This document shows, piece after piece, positions 35,337 to 43,947 of a DNA stretch of 64,000 nucleotides (within the stretch, counting starts at the first letter, position 1; each line of letters starts with the position of its first letter). The translations under genes and the position numbers were made by a program. The stretch comes from Aquimarina sp. AU58 (GTDB taxonomy: Bacteria; Bacteroidota; Bacteroidia; Flavobacteriales; Flavobacteriaceae): assembly GCF_900312745.1 (NCBI RefSeq), contig NZ_OMPD01000009.1, positions 248,001 through 312,000 on the forward strand, written 5' to 3'. The notes beneath the pieces are model-generated. The model was given only the letters and a program-made list of their open reading frames with translations. It did no database searches and was not told the DNA's origin.

Positions 35337-36236
35337 ATGGTTCTAGGAGTAGATATCGGAGGTAGTCATATTTCTGTAGCTATTATAGATGAAAATGTAC
35401 CAAATCAAGTACAGAACATCTATACAATGAAAATTAGTAATACATCTGATTCAGATCTGATATTAGATAGTTGGATTGGTGTTATAGAAATGGCAATAGA
35501 TAATTTAGGAAATCAAAAATTAAAAGGAATAGGCATAGCTATGCCAGGCCCTTTTGATTATGAGAAAGGAATTTTTCCTGGCGAAGGAGAAAATAAGTTT
35601 CAGAAGCTAAGTAATCTTAATCTTAAAGATCATATTATCAAAAAATTAAATCTAAAACCCGCTGTTTCTGTTCGGTTTTATAATGATGCAGCCTGTTTCG
35701 GAATAGGAGAGGCTTGGGTAGGAGAGTTGATTTCTTTTAATAAAACTATTGCAATTACTTTAGGAACAGGTCTGGGAGCTACTTTTTTAGAAAAAGGGAT
35801 TCCTATATTAGAAGGAAAAGGAGTTCCGTTATACGGAGAGTTGTATCATTTACCATTCGGAAATGATATAGCAGATACTAATTTTTCTACCGTGTGGTTT
35901 CAAAAGCGTTATAAAGAAATTACTAATAAAGAAATAAGTGGAGTAAAAGAACTCATTAGATTTGAAAAAGATAATACGGTAACCGTACAAATTTTTAAAG
36001 AATTCTCAGAGAATTTAGCAATTTTTCTAGCTCCCTGGCTAAGAGATTTTGAGGCAGAAGCTATAGTAATTGGTGGTAATATTAGTAACGCCTGGACATT
36101 TTTTATAGAAAGCTTAATCCAAACACTTAACAAACTAAATATTACCATACCGATTTATAAAAGTACACTTAGAGAGAGTGCAGCTCTAATAGGTGCAGCC
36201 AGATTAATAGATAATGATTTTTTTAATGAGTTATAA
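35337..36236 (+). CDS. ROK-family sugar kinase lacking the usual zinc motif
   Basis: This 299-residue cytosolic protein has the ATP-binding phosphate-1 motif LGVDIGGSHISVAI, the GIGIAMPGPFDYE segment, a catalytic-region Asp in FYNDAACFGIGEAW, and ITLGTGLGATF. It belongs to the ROK family of glucose, GlcNAc and mannose kinases. The segment after the active site (VPLYGELYHLPFGNDIADTN) has no CxCGxxGC zinc-binding motif, which most ROK kinases carry. It probably phosphorylates hexosamine or hexose released by the glycosidases. It is cotranscribed with the FHS transporter. Which sugar it uses is open. Confidence 0.85.
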   Translation: MVLGVDIGGSHISVAIIDENVPNQVQNIYTMKISNTSDSDLILDSWIGVIEMAIDNLGNQKLKGIGIAMPGPFDYEKGIFPGEGENKFQKLSNLNLKDHIIKKLNLKPAVSVRFYNDAACFGIGEAWVGELISFNKTIAITLGTGLGATFLEKGIPILEGKGVPLYGELYHLPFGNDIADTNFSTVWFQKRYKEITNKEISGVKELIRFEKDNTVTVQIFKEFSENLAIFLAPWLRDFEAEAIVIGGNISNAWTFFIESLIQTLNKLNITIPIYKSTLRESAALIGAARLIDNDFFNEL

Positions 36237-36405
36237 GGGTAGTAAAGTACCGATGTATAAGGGTAACAGTACATTTTAGAAATATTAAGCAATTTAAAAA
36301 TTAATACAAATAGATTTCATTACACAAACTATTAGTGATAATAAATTTGAAGAAGAGTAAATACGTTATTTTTATCATGAAATCTAATAACAATTTAAAA
36401 GGATT

Positions 36406-38349
36406 ATGATTACTAAAGTTGAATTAAAGGGGGTTAAAGATATTAGTTATAAGGAAGCCGGAATTTATGAAAACACCAAGTTTGAAAAAATTCACAATGT
36501 TATATTCAAAAATTCAGATTATGCATCTATAGTAATTGCTCAGGAAATAGCTGCATTAATAAAAGAAAAGCAAGCAAAACAGAACTATTGTGTTTTAGGA
36601 CTAGCTACAGGTTCATCTCCTATTAAGGTTTACGAAGAATTAGTTCGACTTCATAAAGAAGACAATCTAAGTTTTGCTAATGTTATCGTATTCAATCTGG
36701 ATGAATACTACCCTATGGAAAGAACAAGTGTGCAAAGCTATCATTACTTTATGCATGAACACTTATTTAATCATATAGATATCTTACCAGAGAATATTCA
36801 TATACCAGATGGCACGGTGTCACAAAAAGATCTTCATCAATATTGTATAGATTATGAGCTAAAAATAAATGCAGTAGGAGGTTTAGATTTTCAGTTATTA
36901 GGAATCGGAAGAACGGGGCATATTGGATTTAATGAACCTGGTTCACATCCAAATTCAGGAACACGAATTATCACATTAAATCACATCACCCGATCTGACG
37001 CTGCTGAAGCTTTTTTTGGTATAGAAAATGTCCCCAAAAGAGCCATCACTATGGGAATAGGAACCATAAAGAAAGCCAAGCGAATAGTAATCATGGCTTT
37101 TGGGCATAAAAAAGCACCTGTCGTAAGAGAAGCAATAGAAGGAGCTATAAAATCTGATATTCCTGCATCGTACCTACAAGAACATAAAAACACCACCTTT
37201 GTACTGGATCAGGAAGCAGTCGGAGAATTAACAAGAATTAAAACTCCCTGGTTAGTAGAATCTTGTATTTGGAATGAAAAAATCAAAAATAAGTCAATCG
37301 CCTGGTTAAGTCAGAAAGTACAAAAACCAATACTGAAACTTACCGATAAAGATTATAATGACAACGGAATGTCTGGATTATTGGCAGAAAAAGGGTCAGC
37401 TTATGATCTTAATATCGATATGTTTAATAAACTACAATCTACCATTACCGGATGGCCGGGTGGTAAGCCAAATGCAGATGACACTAACCGGCCAGAACGT
37501 AATACACCCCATAAAAAAAGAGTTTTGATTCTTAGTCCTCACCCAGATGATGATGTAATATCGATGGGAGGTACTTTTCTTCGCTTGATCGAACAAAAAC
37601 ATGAAGTACATGTAGCGTATCAAACTTCGGGAAACATAGCTGTATCTGACGAAGAAGCCATTAAATATGCAGAGGTTGCTAAAAGTATGTCATTAGAAAA
37701 TGTAGGAAGTGTAAATATTGATGCTATCATTGCCGAACTTAAAAAGAAAAAGGAGAATGCTATTGATGTTATAGCGATTAGAACCCTTAAAGGGCTTATA
37801 AGAAGAGTAGAATCATTAGGAGCGACTCGTTTTTTTGGGTTACCTGATACTCATGTGAGTTTTTTGGATTTACCATTCTATGAAACCGGAACGGTAAAAA
37901 AGAAGCCTTATGATAAGAAAGATATAACCATTCTTACCAAGTTAATACGGGATATAAAACCACATCAAATATATGCCGCAGGAGATTTGGCAGACCCTCA
38001 TGGCACCCATAAAGTCTGTTTGGATATATTGTTTGAAGTAATAGAAAATAGTAAGGAAGAGGAGTTTATGAAAGATTGTTGGGTATGGTTATATCGTGGT
38101 GCATGGCAGGAATGGGATATCCATGATATCGAAATGGCTGTTCCTCTAAGTCCCGATGAGGTACTTAAAAAACGAAAAGCAATATTTTTTCATCAATCTC
38201 AAAAAGATAATGTAATGTTTCAAGGAGATGATACCAGAGAATTTTGGGTAAGAGCAGAAGAACGTAATAAAGATACCGCAAAGAAATATCATGAATTGGG
38301 ATTGACAGACTATGCCGGGATCGAAGCTTTTAAAAGGTATTATTTTTAA
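36406..38349 (+). CDS. nagB: Glucosamine-6-phosphate deaminase fused to a PIG-L/LmbE deacetylase domain
   Basis: This 647-residue two-domain enzyme starts with NagB (about 20-300): LGLATGSSPIKVYEELVR, VIVFNLDEYYPM, and GIGRTGHIGFNEPGS, where Thr stands in the place of the Asp found in E. coli NagB. The C-terminal domain (about 370-647) is PIG-L/LmbE-like, with the zinc motif SPHPDDD (His379, Asp382) and a second ligand region AGDLADPHGTHK. Such fusions are common in Bacteroidota. NagB turns GlcN-6-P into fructose-6-P and ammonia. The partner domain may deacetylate an amino sugar, which would suit a locus with no visible nagA. Direct repeats of ATAAGGGTA lie in the 169-base upstream gap. Confidence 0.9.
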   Translation: MITKVELKGVKDISYKEAGIYENTKFEKIHNVIFKNSDYASIVIAQEIAALIKEKQAKQNYCVLGLATGSSPIKVYEELVRLHKEDNLSFANVIVFNLDEYYPMERTSVQSYHYFMHEHLFNHIDILPENIHIPDGTVSQKDLHQYCIDYELKINAVGGLDFQLLGIGRTGHIGFNEPGSHPNSGTRIITLNHITRSDAAEAFFGIENVPKRAITMGIGTIKKAKRIVIMAFGHKKAPVVREAIEGAIKSDIPASYLQEHKNTTFVLDQEAVGELTRIKTPWLVESCIWNEKIKNKSIAWLSQKVQKPILKLTDKDYNDNGMSGLLAEKGSAYDLNIDMFNKLQSTITGWPGGKPNADDTNRPERNTPHKKRVLILSPHPDDDVISMGGTFLRLIEQKHEVHVAYQTSGNIAVSDEEAIKYAEVAKSMSLENVGSVNIDAIIAELKKKKENAIDVIAIRTLKGLIRRVESLGATRFFGLPDTHVSFLDLPFYETGTVKKKPYDKKDITILTKLIRDIKPHQIYAAGDLADPHGTHKVCLDILFEVIENSKEEEFMKDCWVWLYRGAWQEWDIHDIEMAVPLSPDEVLKKRKAIFFHQSQKDNVMFQGDDTREFWVRAEERNKDTAKKYHELGLTDYAGIEAFKRYYF

Positions 38350-38400
38350 GTAATAAAACAAAATATATAGATTTTTCATTAATGATAATAAAACCAAAAA

Positions 38401-39228
38401 ATGTCGAAAAATATAAAGCTGATCGCTCTATTCGTATTCATTACTTTGAACCTTAGTGCTCAAAAATCTATAATGTCTTACAACATAAGGTATAACAATC
38501 CTAATGATAGCGAAAATTGGTGGGAGAATAGAAAGCTAGACGTAGTGGATATGATAAACTATTACGCTCCCGATATTTTAGGAATTCAGGAAGGGTTAAA
38601 CGACCAGGTAACATATGTAGATAGCCTGTTAACAAATTACAGTTTTGTTGGTGTTGGTAGAGAAGATGGTAACCAAAAAGGAGAATATGCTGCTTTATTT
38701 TTTAATACTAATACTATTGAGTTGATAGCAACTAAAACATTTTGGCTTTCAGAAAAAATAGATACAGTATCTATTGGTTGGGATGCCGCAATGGAGCGAA
38801 TTGTGACCTACGGTAAATTTAGAGATAAATCTACTAATGATACTATTCATGTTTTTAATTGTCATTATGATCACCTTGGAGAAGTAGCAAGGGAAAATTC
38901 TTCTACATTAGTACTCAGTCTAATTAAAAAAATGAAAATAGAAGACGAACGCATTGCAGTAATTGGTGATTTAAACTGTTTGCCAAAAGCAAAACCTATT
39001 CAAATATTAAAAACCAGGTTAGAAGATTCATTTGAGATTAGTAAAACTCCTCCGTACGGTCCAATAGGAACTTTTAATGGTTTCAATTCAGAAAAAAAGA
39101 TAACTTCAAGGATAGATTACATCCTGACCAGAAATATAATAGTGAATAGCTATACCAATGTTGATGATAGAAGAAAGAATAACTTATTGCTTTCAGATCA
39201 TTTACCGGTCTTCATTAGAATAGAATAA
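38401..39228 (+). CDS. Exported endonuclease/exonuclease/phosphatase-family hydrolase
   Basis: This 275-residue protein has a signal peptide ending in LSAQ. EEP-fold motifs appear in order: MSYNIRYNN, ILGIQEG (metal-binding Glu), FNCHYDHLG (His), VIGDLNCLP (Asp/Asn), SRIDYIL and SDHLPVFI (terminal Asp-His). The family includes phosphodiesterases and phosphatases. Proteins of this kind are frequent in Bacteroidota glycan loci. Here it could act on phosphate or phosphodiester groups of phosphorylated glycans, which would fit the unusual third GH92 enzyme (inference). It is the last gene of the locus; a strong terminator lies 265 bases downstream. Confidence 0.85.
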   Translation: MSKNIKLIALFVFITLNLSAQKSIMSYNIRYNNPNDSENWWENRKLDVVDMINYYAPDILGIQEGLNDQVTYVDSLLTNYSFVGVGREDGNQKGEYAALFFNTNTIELIATKTFWLSEKIDTVSIGWDAAMERIVTYGKFRDKSTNDTIHVFNCHYDHLGEVARENSSTLVLSLIKKMKIEDERIAVIGDLNCLPKAKPIQILKTRLEDSFEISKTPPYGPIGTFNGFNSEKKITSRIDYILTRNIIVNSYTNVDDRRKNNLLLSDHLPVFIRIE

Positions 39229-39493
39229 GATACTTTATTAAATTTTAATGATCACCTGGATCGAATTCATATTCAAATACATATATTTGCGCATTAATTT
39301 GGAAAATAAGACTAAAATCGTTATTTTTTGTATAACAAAATGAAACAGAATAGTATACATATGGCATTAATATTGCGGCTTAATCAGTGTGATTATCGAT
39401 GGATTAATGAAGTCTTTCTACAAGAAAGGACGCTATGTGACTATTGTAATTGTTTTTTGAAGTGATATAAATTAGAAAACGATATAATATAGC

Positions 39494-39523
39494 AAGCGTC
39501 CAAGAAATTGGACGCTTTTTTTT
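39494..39523 (+). terminator. Strong intrinsic terminator ending the glycan locus
   Basis: A perfect ten-base stem AAGCGTCCAA (39494-39503) and TTGGACGCTT (39508-39517) encloses a GAAA tetraloop and is followed by six T. The stretch from 39229 to the stem and from the T-run to 39819 holds no gene I can support. Confidence 0.93.
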
Positions 39524-39819
39524 ATTCAGGTTTTTTTGGTATAAACCAAATTCAAAAGCATAAAACCGATAAAGGGAAATAGTAAAACACACACTTAAAT
39601 AGTAATATGTTATAAAACAATTTAAAAGAAAAGAAGTAAAATTATAAAGGAATGCGTAAAAGCTAATTAGTACATAAAGAGTAAGTGATTGGAAAGCAAG
39701 TATCAGGTAATTAGGTGATTGCCAAAATATCCAAAATCTGTTATAAAACGGACAGGGATTTCTTTGCTTAATTTTAATTGTAAATACTTGATAATCAATA
39801 AATTAATATTAAAAAATAG

Positions 39820-39850
39820 TTGCAGGATCTTAAAAATATCCGTATCTTTG
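39820..39850 (+). promoter_or_regulatory. Bacteroidota-type promoter for the small orphan gene
   Basis: TTG at 39820-39822, a 20-base spacer and TATCTTTG at 39843-39850 match the Bacteroidota sigma consensus TTG-N19-TAnnTTTG. The predicted leader of about 120 bases contains GTTCAG near its start and CTGAAC near its end, plus ACGTA/TACGT arms, so it can fold. Confidence 0.75.
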
Positions 39851-39976
39851 TATCTCAATACAAGCATTATATTATTCGTTCAGTTTTAGAAAAAATAATA
39901 CGAATTGACTACGTAAAAAGAATACGTATTCATACTGAACATTTATATGCTAATTAATTAACTAAAAAATAAAACA

Positions 39977-40216
39977 ATGAAGTATAATCAAAATTCTAAA
40001 AAAGGACAGGAGGACAGAAACCATCTGTTAGCCGATGCATTCGGAAGTGTCCTTGGGATGGGTTTATATACTTCGGTTGTTAATCCTCTTCCAAAAGTGA
40101 TATCCGAATCATTAGATGGCGAAAGACAGGAAGAAACACTTCAATTTATAAGTAAAAACTTCCATGAAGTAGTAATCAAAGGCAGTTATGTTTCTTGTAA
40201 AGTATTCGTTTCGTAA
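39977..40216 (+). CDS. Small orphan protein (79 aa)
   Basis: I do not recognise this protein. It begins MKYNQNSKKGQEDRNHLLAD, then FGSVLGMGLYTSVVNPLPK, a short moderately hydrophobic segment, and ends GSYVSCKVFVS. There is no signal peptide or clear membrane helix. It has a well-formed promoter and a leader of about 120 bases, which argues that it is expressed. The N-terminal polar half and glycine-containing core would also suit a peptide precursor, but no maturation enzyme is adjacent. The next 570 bases downstream are non-coding and rich in hairpins. Confidence 0.55.
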   Translation: MKYNQNSKKGQEDRNHLLADAFGSVLGMGLYTSVVNPLPKVISESLDGERQEETLQFISKNFHEVVIKGSYVSCKVFVS

Positions 40217-40254
40217 ACTTTATAAGAGTAATTATAATTCGTATTAGTGATTGA

Positions 40255-40760
40255 GTTTGTCTCTCGAGGCAAACTAAACAATAGTAAGAAAAACATCGAT
40301 TTCCATTCGAGCAATAAACACACCGTATTAGCAAGTGCTAATATGAAAAACCGAGTAGGATAATCGATCAAGTATCTAACCATGTAAGATCGCTAATACA
40401 TTAATTACATACGCTAGCTGTTACCGACACTACCAACCAGTATTTTCTATAACACTATAGGGTTTTTAGAACTATATATAGTTTTTGGTGCAAAAAGCCT
40501 GAAAACCAAGTATATCTAAAAAAACAATATCCACAGCGTGTATACTTAACAAATTGTTAGGGCTACAACCGGATTGTATAGAAAATACAGAAAACTAACC
40601 CATCAAAAACATCCAAATTACAGTTTGCTGCTACCCAAAAGGGGAAAGTAGGGTATCGCAACTGTATTGGATCACACTTTCCCAAAAACCAATTGATGAT
40701 TCCCATAGGTAATGGGTATGTAACAACATACCGATCTGGGGTTGACACCTATGGGCGTAC
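40255..40760 (+). other. Hairpin-rich non-coding stretch before the two-component locus
   Basis: No gene is seen from 40217 to 40793. Perfect or near-perfect stems include GTTTG/CAAAC (40255-40274), TATTAGCA/TGCTAATA (40326-40343), TACAGTT with GCAACTGTA enclosing TACCC/GGGTA (40619-40666), and a nested pair CCCATAGGT/ACCTATGGG (40702-40710 with 40747-40755) enclosing GGTATGT/ACATACC (40715-40721 with 40726-40732, loop AACA). The last element is strong enough to suggest a structured RNA or a regulator binding site just before the small lipoprotein gene. Confidence 0.6.
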
Positions 40761-40771
40761 CCTAAACTTTG
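40742..40771 (+). promoter_or_regulatory. Possible promoter for the small lipoprotein and kinase operon
   Basis: TTG at 40742-40744, a 19-base spacer and AAACTTTG at 40764-40771 are one base off the TAnnTTTG consensus. This would start transcription about 15 bases before the ATG at 40794. The TTG lies inside the nested stem described at 40702-40755, so the stem could be an operator that covers the promoter. Confidence 0.4.
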
Positions 40772-40793
40772 GAAAACAAAAAATTTAGCAACA

Positions 40794-40949
40794 ATGAGAA
40801 CTTTAAAATACATACTAATAGCCATACTTTTAGGAGTCAACTTTGCTTCTTGTACGCCAGATGATAGCGTTAAAGAAAACGAAATCCTAAAAACTGAAGT
40901 GTTAAGTACTGATGGAGAAAATGAAGTAATTGAAGAAGATGATATTTAA
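40794..40949 (+). CDS. Small lipoprotein (51 aa)
   Basis: The peptide MRTLKYILIAILLGVNFASC is a complete lipoprotein signal (lipobox FASC, Cys20). It is followed by TPDDSVKENEILKTEVLSTD and an acidic C-terminus EVIEEDDI. It lies 32 bases before the TPR kinase gene and 22 bases after a candidate promoter, so I treat it as real despite its length. Short lipoproteins of this kind standing beside TPR kinases are seen in Flavobacteriia. It could be the sensor's periplasmic partner or signal, but this is only inferred from position. Confidence 0.65.
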   Translation: MRTLKYILIAILLGVNFASCTPDDSVKENEILKTEVLSTDGENEVIEEDDI

Positions 40950-40981
40950 TCTTAATCATTATAATTTAGTACTTTTGAGGG

Positions 40982-42958
40982 ATGAAACGATATACAGTTT
41001 TATCCTTCTTTTTTTTGTATATATTGATAGGTGTTTTTTTTAATTCCTGTATTCATGAGGTTACCAATGATCCGATTTCCTCACAGGTAATCAAACAGGT
41101 CGATTCTTTACATAGCTATTACGATATAGCCTCGAGTAATTCGAATACTGAAGAAAAGAGGTTAGAAGCTATGGACCATTTTTTACATGGAGCCAGGAAG
41201 TTGGAAATAGATTCGTTACACCATAAAGGGCTCTCCTTATATGCAAAGTTGCTTAATAAGTATCAAGGCCCTGAAAAAGCGATTGAGCAATCCTATTTGT
41301 TATTACAACTTGCTCAACAAAATAAGGATAGTATTTATATAGGAAAAGCATTATATAAGTTAGGTCTTTATAACAAAAAACAGAATAACTACCTGGAAGC
41401 TTTTGAGTATTATAACCAATCGTTTAAGGTTCACAGAAATCTTAAGGATAGTATCAATGCAGGAAGGTCTTTGATGGCTATGTCTAATATTCAAATTGCT
41501 TTAGGGGATCATAATGCCAGTAAAACGACAGCTACAGATGGTTTAAAATATGTAGAGAATTCTTCTGAATACAAAATAATATCTGGATTGTATCACGGTA
41601 TATCTATATCTTTTACTGAATTAAAAAACCCTGAAAAAGCTTTACTTTGGAATTCTAAAGTCTTAGAATTACTTAGTGATTCAATTGCTAAAAAGAAGAT
41701 AGGGATTCATAATTTACCAATTTTTAAAAATACTCGAGCAAATATTTTGGCAGAGCAAAAAAAATACCAGGAAAGTATTGATATTTTACAGTCCTTATTA
41801 AAAGACGAGAATGTAATAAAAAAACGAACGCGATATGCGCAAATCTTAAGCAATCTGGGACATATTAAATTCCAAAAAAACTCTTTAAACCCAGAAAGTG
41901 AATCTTTATTATTAAAAGCATTACGAATTAGGAAAGAAAAAGGTGTAATATCTGGTTTAGTTGCTAGTAATGTACACCTTACAAAATATTATCGTAATAA
42001 GAATTTAACAAAATCACTTCATCATGCTAAAGAAGCTTATCGAAATGCAGTAATTAAGAATAATCAAGAATCGATTTTTGAAGCTTTAGATTTAATCACT
42101 GATTTAGATACAGGTTCCATTGAATACCATCAACGCTTTAAAGACGCTAGTCTTAAACTCATGCAGCTTCGAAAAAAGACTCGAGAAATCTATGCACCTA
42201 CACGATTCGAGAATGAAAACTTACTCAAGGAGAACGCAGAAAAAAACAGAAAAATATCTGAGGTTCGTAACGAAAATACAATCTACCTTCTCGGGATGTT
42301 ACTATTAATTACCGGTATTGGGTTTATAGTCTATTTTTTTAGACAACAAATGCATCATCTCAACCAGCAAAATAAAATAATACAGTTTGAAGCCAGCTAC
42401 GAAACCGAAACCCGTATTTCTAAACAATTACATGATGAACTGGGGAATGATATTTTTCAGGTGATGATGCAATATCAAAACGATCCTCATGATCCTCATA
42501 TTAAAGATAAACTGAATACTACTTACCTCAAAGCACGTGATATCTCGCGCGAAAACAATGAGTTCGAAACTGGTGAGACCTATCCCGAAGAATTAAATAA
42601 CATGCTACAAAACTATACCCAAAACGGGATTCAGCTAATCGCTATAGGATTTGATAGAATTGATTGGGATGCGATGGATAAAACCGTAAAAATAACGGTA
42701 TACAGAGTATTGCAGGAATTAATGACCAATATGCAGAAACATAGCCAGGCCAGCCTGGTTAAATTGAGGTTTTCTAATGCTAATGATACCCTCACAATTA
42801 ACTACTCTGATAATGGTGTAGGGGTAACAAAAGAACATGTTAAATCCAAAAATGGACTCCGGAATACAGAAAACCGTATTCGGGCTATACTAGGAACACT
42901 TATCTTTGACTCAGAAAAAGGAAAAGGCTTTACAGCCGAAATACAAATCCCTAATTAA
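40982..42958 (+). CDS. TPR-containing sensor histidine kinase (NarL-partner type)
   Basis: This 658-residue kinase has an N-terminal lipoprotein-like or signal-anchor segment (FLYILIGVFFNSC, residues about 8-23). TPR-like helical repeats fill about 60-400 (KALYKLGLYNKKQNNYLEAFEYY and similar). One transmembrane helix lies at about 431-451 and a short coiled segment follows. The HisKA_3-like box is KQLHDELGND with His484, and the HATPase domain has ELMTNMQKHSQASLVKLRF and DNGVGV. The repeats are in the periplasm and the kinase in the cytosol. It is paired with the response regulator 12 bases downstream. Confidence 0.9.
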   Translation: MKRYTVLSFFFLYILIGVFFNSCIHEVTNDPISSQVIKQVDSLHSYYDIASSNSNTEEKRLEAMDHFLHGARKLEIDSLHHKGLSLYAKLLNKYQGPEKAIEQSYLLLQLAQQNKDSIYIGKALYKLGLYNKKQNNYLEAFEYYNQSFKVHRNLKDSINAGRSLMAMSNIQIALGDHNASKTTATDGLKYVENSSEYKIISGLYHGISISFTELKNPEKALLWNSKVLELLSDSIAKKKIGIHNLPIFKNTRANILAEQKKYQESIDILQSLLKDENVIKKRTRYAQILSNLGHIKFQKNSLNPESESLLLKALRIRKEKGVISGLVASNVHLTKYYRNKNLTKSLHHAKEAYRNAVIKNNQESIFEALDLITDLDTGSIEYHQRFKDASLKLMQLRKKTREIYAPTRFENENLLKENAEKNRKISEVRNENTIYLLGMLLLITGIGFIVYFFRQQMHHLNQQNKIIQFEASYETETRISKQLHDELGNDIFQVMMQYQNDPHDPHIKDKLNTTYLKARDISRENNEFETGETYPEELNNMLQNYTQNGIQLIAIGFDRIDWDAMDKTVKITVYRVLQELMTNMQKHSQASLVKLRFSNANDTLTINYSDNGVGVTKEHVKSKNGLRNTENRIRAILGTLIFDSEKGKGFTAEIQIPN

Positions 42959-42970
42959 AAAGTCAGCAAG

Positions 42971-43639
42971 ATGTTTTCTAAAGTATTGGTAGCAGAAGAC
43001 TATGAAATTGCCAACCAAGGCATTATAAAAGTATTAAATGATGAAATTGGAATCCATAATATTGAGGAAGCTAAATATTGTGATGATGCCTATCTCAAAT
43101 TCCGAAAAGCACATAATGACCAGGAAGTATTTGAGTTATTGATCACAGATCTTTCGTTTAGAGAAGATCATAAGGTGCAAACCAGAACCTCGGGTATCGA
43201 ACTCATAAAAGATATCAGAAGTATACAACCAGATATTAAAGTGATTGTATACTCACAGGAAAACAGACCAGACAAAATCAAAATGTTGTTCGAAAAACTT
43301 AATATCGATGGATATGTTTGTAAAGGTCAGCATGCCATAAAAGAATTAGTAGCATGCGTAGATGGTGTTTATCAAGGTAATATAGTATGGCCACCAGAAT
43401 TATCCAATAATTCTGCCACAAATACGATGATTCATCTGGATGATTTAGATATGATACTGTTAGAAGAATTATCAAAAGGATTTACCAAAAAAGAAATCCG
43501 AATCAAGCTTAAAAAACAAAACATATCTCCAAACGGTGAAAGTGCTATCGATAAAAGAGTAAGTAAACTTTTTGATGACTTTAAAGCTAAGAATAGCACT
43601 CATCTGGTAGCTATTGTAAAGGATTTAGGAATATTATGA
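42971..43639 (+). CDS. Response regulator (NarL-like)
   Basis: The receiver domain (1-130) of this 222-residue regulator has VLVAEDYEIANQG and the phospho-acceptor Asp60 in ELLITDLSF, then KVIVYSQENRPDKI with the conserved Ser/Thr position, and GYVCKGQ with the conserved Lys. The C-terminal part (150-222) contains a LuxR-like helix-turn-helix, LLEELSKGFTKKEIRIKLK and SAIDKRVSKLFDDF, somewhat divergent from the classical motif. It is the output partner of the upstream TPR kinase. Targets are unknown; the small lipoprotein operon itself is an obvious candidate. Confidence 0.9.
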   Translation: MFSKVLVAEDYEIANQGIIKVLNDEIGIHNIEEAKYCDDAYLKFRKAHNDQEVFELLITDLSFREDHKVQTRTSGIELIKDIRSIQPDIKVIVYSQENRPDKIKMLFEKLNIDGYVCKGQHAIKELVACVDGVYQGNIVWPPELSNNSATNTMIHLDDLDMILLEELSKGFTKKEIRIKLKKQNISPNGESAIDKRVSKLFDDFKAKNSTHLVAIVKDLGIL

Positions 43640-43679
43640 CCTGAGTTTCGATGTAAGCTAAAATATTTAAAAAGCGTCA

Positions 43680-43790
43680 ATTCGAGTGGTTTTTCAGAAT
43701 GACCCCTCGATGGAGCCTGTATTGAGCAAAGTCGAAAGGTTCGAGGGGACATGGAGGAAAACTGTACTTCGGCAAGCTCAGTAGGACTAT
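43680..43790. repeat. REP-like palindromic element
   Basis: CCCCTCGA (43703-43710) pairs with TCGAGGGG (43741-43748) around a loop containing TTGAGCAAAGTCGAAAGG, and CTTCGGCAAGCTCAGTAGG follows. Words of the type TTCG(A/G)CAAGCTCAG are common in intergenic repeats of Flavobacteriia. Related words occur at 59889-59933. The surrounding gap (43640-43947) holds no gene. Confidence 0.65.
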
Positions 43791-43947
43791 AGAGAATAGC
43801 TTTTTCCTACATCGAATTCATGCTTATAGTAGCATAAAAGCATTACTCAAGATGAGTTCACTGATAAAGAAAAAGTACTGTACATCTTCAAAAGCAGTAT
43901 AATATATTTTTTTGCAAAAAAAACAGATCACATTACAGAAATCTGTA

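Noticed and set aside
36232..36280. Tandem ATAAGGGTA words as a repeat array
   Set aside because: Only two imperfect copies occur; mentioned with the NagB gene but too weak for a separate feature.
40470..40483. AACTATATATAGTT followed by T as a terminator
   Set aside because: The stem is only A/T-rich apart from one C-G pair and would be too weak.
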